Below are positions 61,001 to 64,000 of a DNA stretch of 64,000 nucleotides, in pieces. The notes beneath the pieces were generated by a model. The model had not been told where the DNA came from. It worked only from the letters and a program-made list of their open reading frames with translations, and ran no database searches. The stretch spans positions 3,286,001-3,350,000 of the forward strand of contig NC_060026.1 of the NCBI RefSeq assembly GCF_021134715.1, written 5' to 3'. The first letter of the stretch is position 1. Each line of letters starts with the position of its first letter. The position numbers were made by a program, and so were the translations under genes. The DNA is from Daphnia pulex (Eukaryota > Arthropoda > Branchiopoda > Diplostraca > Daphniidae).

Positions 61001-63660
61001 CATAATCAAACCCCCCCACGCCAAATGATCTCTAGCTGCCAACATATAATCAGACTATTTCTGATGGTTAACTTCTGAACATCTAACCATCTAATATAAT
61101 CTCATTCAAAATAATATCGAACATTATTACATCCCTATTGGGCTGTTGGAAGTTTGAAAACACAGCCTGCAGCCTTCCGTTTCTTTTTAGTAGTTTCAAA
61201 TAACGATATAGCTAATCACTTTGAGAAAATCTTATCCTATGGTCGGTCGAGAGACATTTTACGTTACGACATGTTAGGGGTATTATGCAGACAGTGAAGT
61301 AGGTCGTTTCGTTACGGGGTCCGTTTTACTTTTTGTCTTTTCGTTTTGTTTTGTGGATGGCGCGTTCATTTTGAGACAGTATACTGGTGGCGCCCGTTTT
61401 CTGGGTGATAAATGGTCGTGAGATAAGTGACGGGAGCAAAGGAAACGAGCAAGGTGACACACATCCTTCAGAAAACACTTTTTTTTTTTAAAATATATAA
61501 TGTCGAAAAAATAGTATAGTCGGTATAGAGTGCGCTATGAGCCGGGCTGTGTATAGTTACATCAAGAAAAGAGAAGGGATGAAGAGGGCCTGGTGTCGTG
61601 TCACAGTGACGCGGTCACGGTCCAGCAGAAATCCCCCCAAACAAAACAAAAAAATAGTCTATTCATTTTGGTTGTTGTCTGTTTTTTTTTTATCATTATG
61701 ATTTATTATAAATCAGAATTTTTTTCAATTCTTTCTGTGGCCAAGTCGGATTGAAATCATTGTAATATTTGAATAGCGAAGGGAAATTGAAACTCTTCGG
61801 GTGTGACCGAAACTATATCGCATTGTACTAAATATATATCGTCGAATGAAAAAAAAAACACCACCCACATCCATTAACGTTGTCATTATATCAAATGCAA
61901 TATTTCTCCTTTCTCGCTTCGATGACAAACACGGCCTCCTAATCATTTTCGTTCCTGTTTAGCACAGATTGAAAAAAGTAAGGACATTTGAATAAAAACA
62001 ACTCTCAATCAAAATTATGACTGTCTATACTATTATTTGTAGCCTTATTTCATTCACAAAACAAGTGTGATGTAAAGGAAATGTCTGGCATTTCAATTTC
62101 TCTGAAAATGAAAAAAATAAATTGAAACAATTTTTTCAATCGGAAAAATTCTTACAAGGCTCATTGTCTTGCTCCAGAGTCTATTATAACTTTGTGCACT
62201 TGCTGTAGTACCAGCAATATTTTATATTACATCTATATAGCGTAAGTTCCACGTGCAACACAATTCCCCCGGTCGTAAAAATTCAAAAAGGGAAATAACG
62301 CGCACTTTTGTGTATATGTACCATGTCTATTTTTATTATATTGTTGGACTAGTTGGTGTAATGTACTCGATGTCGTCTAACAACGTATTATAAACACGTT
62401 TATCATTTTCTTGGTACATGTATACTTGTGCCTGGCGGGCTTTTCAAAATGCGACGAAGTGCAGGAAGCTATTTTTTTGAATTGGAAGAATGGAACCAGC
62501 CAGTATAGACTTTTTGGGGGTGGCAAAAGAGAGGGGGATATACATACTATATCTAAACCGTAGATATATATATGTGTGTGTGGATAAGAGACACACACTC
62601 TTACGCGGAGGTCTCCCATCTCTTTCGTTCGTCTCCTTTTTTTTTAATGACACCAATAAAGCGATAAATTTTCAACCCCCAGTCAAAAAAAAGAAGTGGC
62701 TTGACACAGTCAGACTATATAGGGCTACGCGACAGGTCTCAGGCCTCTCTTTCAGGGGGAAAAAAATATAAAGGGGACCGGACCATCCAAAAAAAAAAAG
62801 CCAAAAAGGATGACATATAACCAAAAAACTCAATAGGACACGGAGGAAAAGGGAAGAATCTGAAAAAAAACATTCTCACATTTTGTCGGGTGGGGGGTTG
62901 CTGGTTTTTCAAGAATGAAAATTGTTTGAGAAGCTTTTTTTCTTCGGTATTTTCTGTGTGTTGACTGAAAAATGTTTTTAATATGGACGTATAGAGAGAG
63001 GATATTGCCTCATTTCCCAATGATTGTTGTCCAGGAAGAAAAAAACAGCAGAGCAAAAAAAAGGAGCTCCTGATTGCCTGTACACTTGCAGCTCCTTCCC
63101 AGCAGCAGCTAGCTGGGAATATAATATAATAAGAAGGAGAGAGAGGGTGTCGTATATCAGACTTTGGGAAAAGTGTTTCTAATCCCGTTGTCAGCGAGCC
63201 AACACAGCTCGTCTACATATACATTTATGCATGCCATCAGTCATAAATGGACGTGTGAACACTATATGAGCATATAGAGAAGCCCACAGAAAGAGTATAG
63301 GGGGGGATTTGTTCATTCAAGATTTTTTTAGTAGCCCAAAAAAGGCACTTTATTTATATGGAACAAACAAATTGGGACAACCTGCAGGCCCAATAACATG
63401 GAAATATACTCTGCTGCTCAGGTAGTATAATCACATAGACAAGGATAAATGCGTAGAGAGTAAAAAGTATGAAGTATATATGTACAGACATCATAAAAAG
63501 AATGGATTGGGATCGGAATCCACATGTATAGTTCCATATCGTCACGCTTCAATGAATTGTGAACGTAACGTCTCAGAGTTTCTACAATTTCTAAGACCCT
63601 TTTCTTTTTCGTCTTCTTTTATTATTATTATGCAGCCATTGATTTTTAGTTTTTAGATTT
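58000..63660. other. Gene-free region
   Basis: Contains (CTT)7 at 60695-60715, a TA run at about 60837-60848, GA tracts and CTG runs. No credible ORF, RNA gene or transposon. Confidence 0.5.
60695..60715 (+). repeat. (CTT)7 microsatellite
   Basis: Seven perfect CTT units. Confidence 0.9.
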
Positions 63661-63720
63661 TGCTGCCAAGCCTTTATCCGCTTCCGGAACGTAGGAAATT
63701 CTTCCATCAATATTACATAG

Positions 63721-63875
63721 TGACGTCAGCATTTGCATATCGAGAATGCGACGCGTCACAGGAACCTAATCGCGTTCAATCAACGTCAAATTTGATGGTG
63801 GGGGGGTTAGAAAACACAAAGTCCAGTCTCTCGAAGACAAGCGGAAACGGATGCGGACGCCAGTTGCTGACGTCA
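63721..63875. promoter_or_regulatory. CRE/octamer cluster at the right edge
   Basis: Two perfect cAMP-response elements TGACGTCA (63721-63728 and 63868-63875) and an octamer ATTTGCAT (63731-63738) two bases after the first CRE. An ACGCGTCA half-type site lies between. Such spacing suits an enhancer or promoter bound by CREB/ATF and POU factors; only motifs support this. Confidence 0.35.
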
Positions 63876-64000
63876 TCCGCAGCATCTTTCATCGGTTTGT
63901 ATTGATTGGATTCCGTTCGAGCAGCAACAGCAGCTCAGCAGCCAAACCAGCTAAAGATAAGAGCCCAAGATAATAATATAAGAAACGAATATAATAATAA

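Overview
This is a eukaryotic window, most likely from a crustacean of the Daphnia type. Genes have short introns of about 60-110 bp with GT..AG borders, a candidate arthropod initiator (TCAGT) lies at the first gene, and the recognisable genes are animal ones. There are no rRNA, tRNA or CRISPR features that I can see. The species assignment is inference.

The gene-bearing part is 0.75-19.2 kb. From left to right it holds a spliced Tudor-domain gene (+ strand, 0.79-3.68 kb), a TXNDC15-like thioredoxin/transmembrane gene (+ strand, 4.05-10.70 kb) that is split by a transposon, a decayed second Tudor-domain locus (+ strand, 12.4-13.1 kb), a COQ9 gene (- strand, 16.05-17.11 kb, first exon unresolved) and a single-exon glomulin gene (- strand, 17.45-19.21 kb).

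The centrepiece is a complete 5,708-bp DNA transposon at 4636-10343. It is flanked by a 6-bp target duplication (GCAGCA) and has two terminal inverted repeats of exactly 2,170 bp each that are nearly identical. The repeats enclose a 1,368-bp core with a multi-exon DDE (integrase-fold) transposase. The start codon of that gene lies inside the left repeat and its last exon ends inside the right repeat. The repeats also carry decayed, intron-like coding segments of unknown origin. The insertion falls between two codons of a conserved TXNDC15 exon, and removing the element plus one target copy restores the exon frame exactly. The same gene has a second apparent lesion upstream.

From about 19.3 kb to the end (44.7 kb) I find no credible protein gene. 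This stretch is full of microsatellites (CTG/CAG, TTC, TTG, TA, GT), homopolymers and GAGA-type runs. It also holds a few structured signals: four GTTGCCATGG sites (X-box or Pho/YY1-like) within 15.4 kb, a 32-bp palindrome, a G-quadruplex motif and a CRE/octamer cluster at the right edge. It looks like a regulatory desert or the inside of a very long intron.
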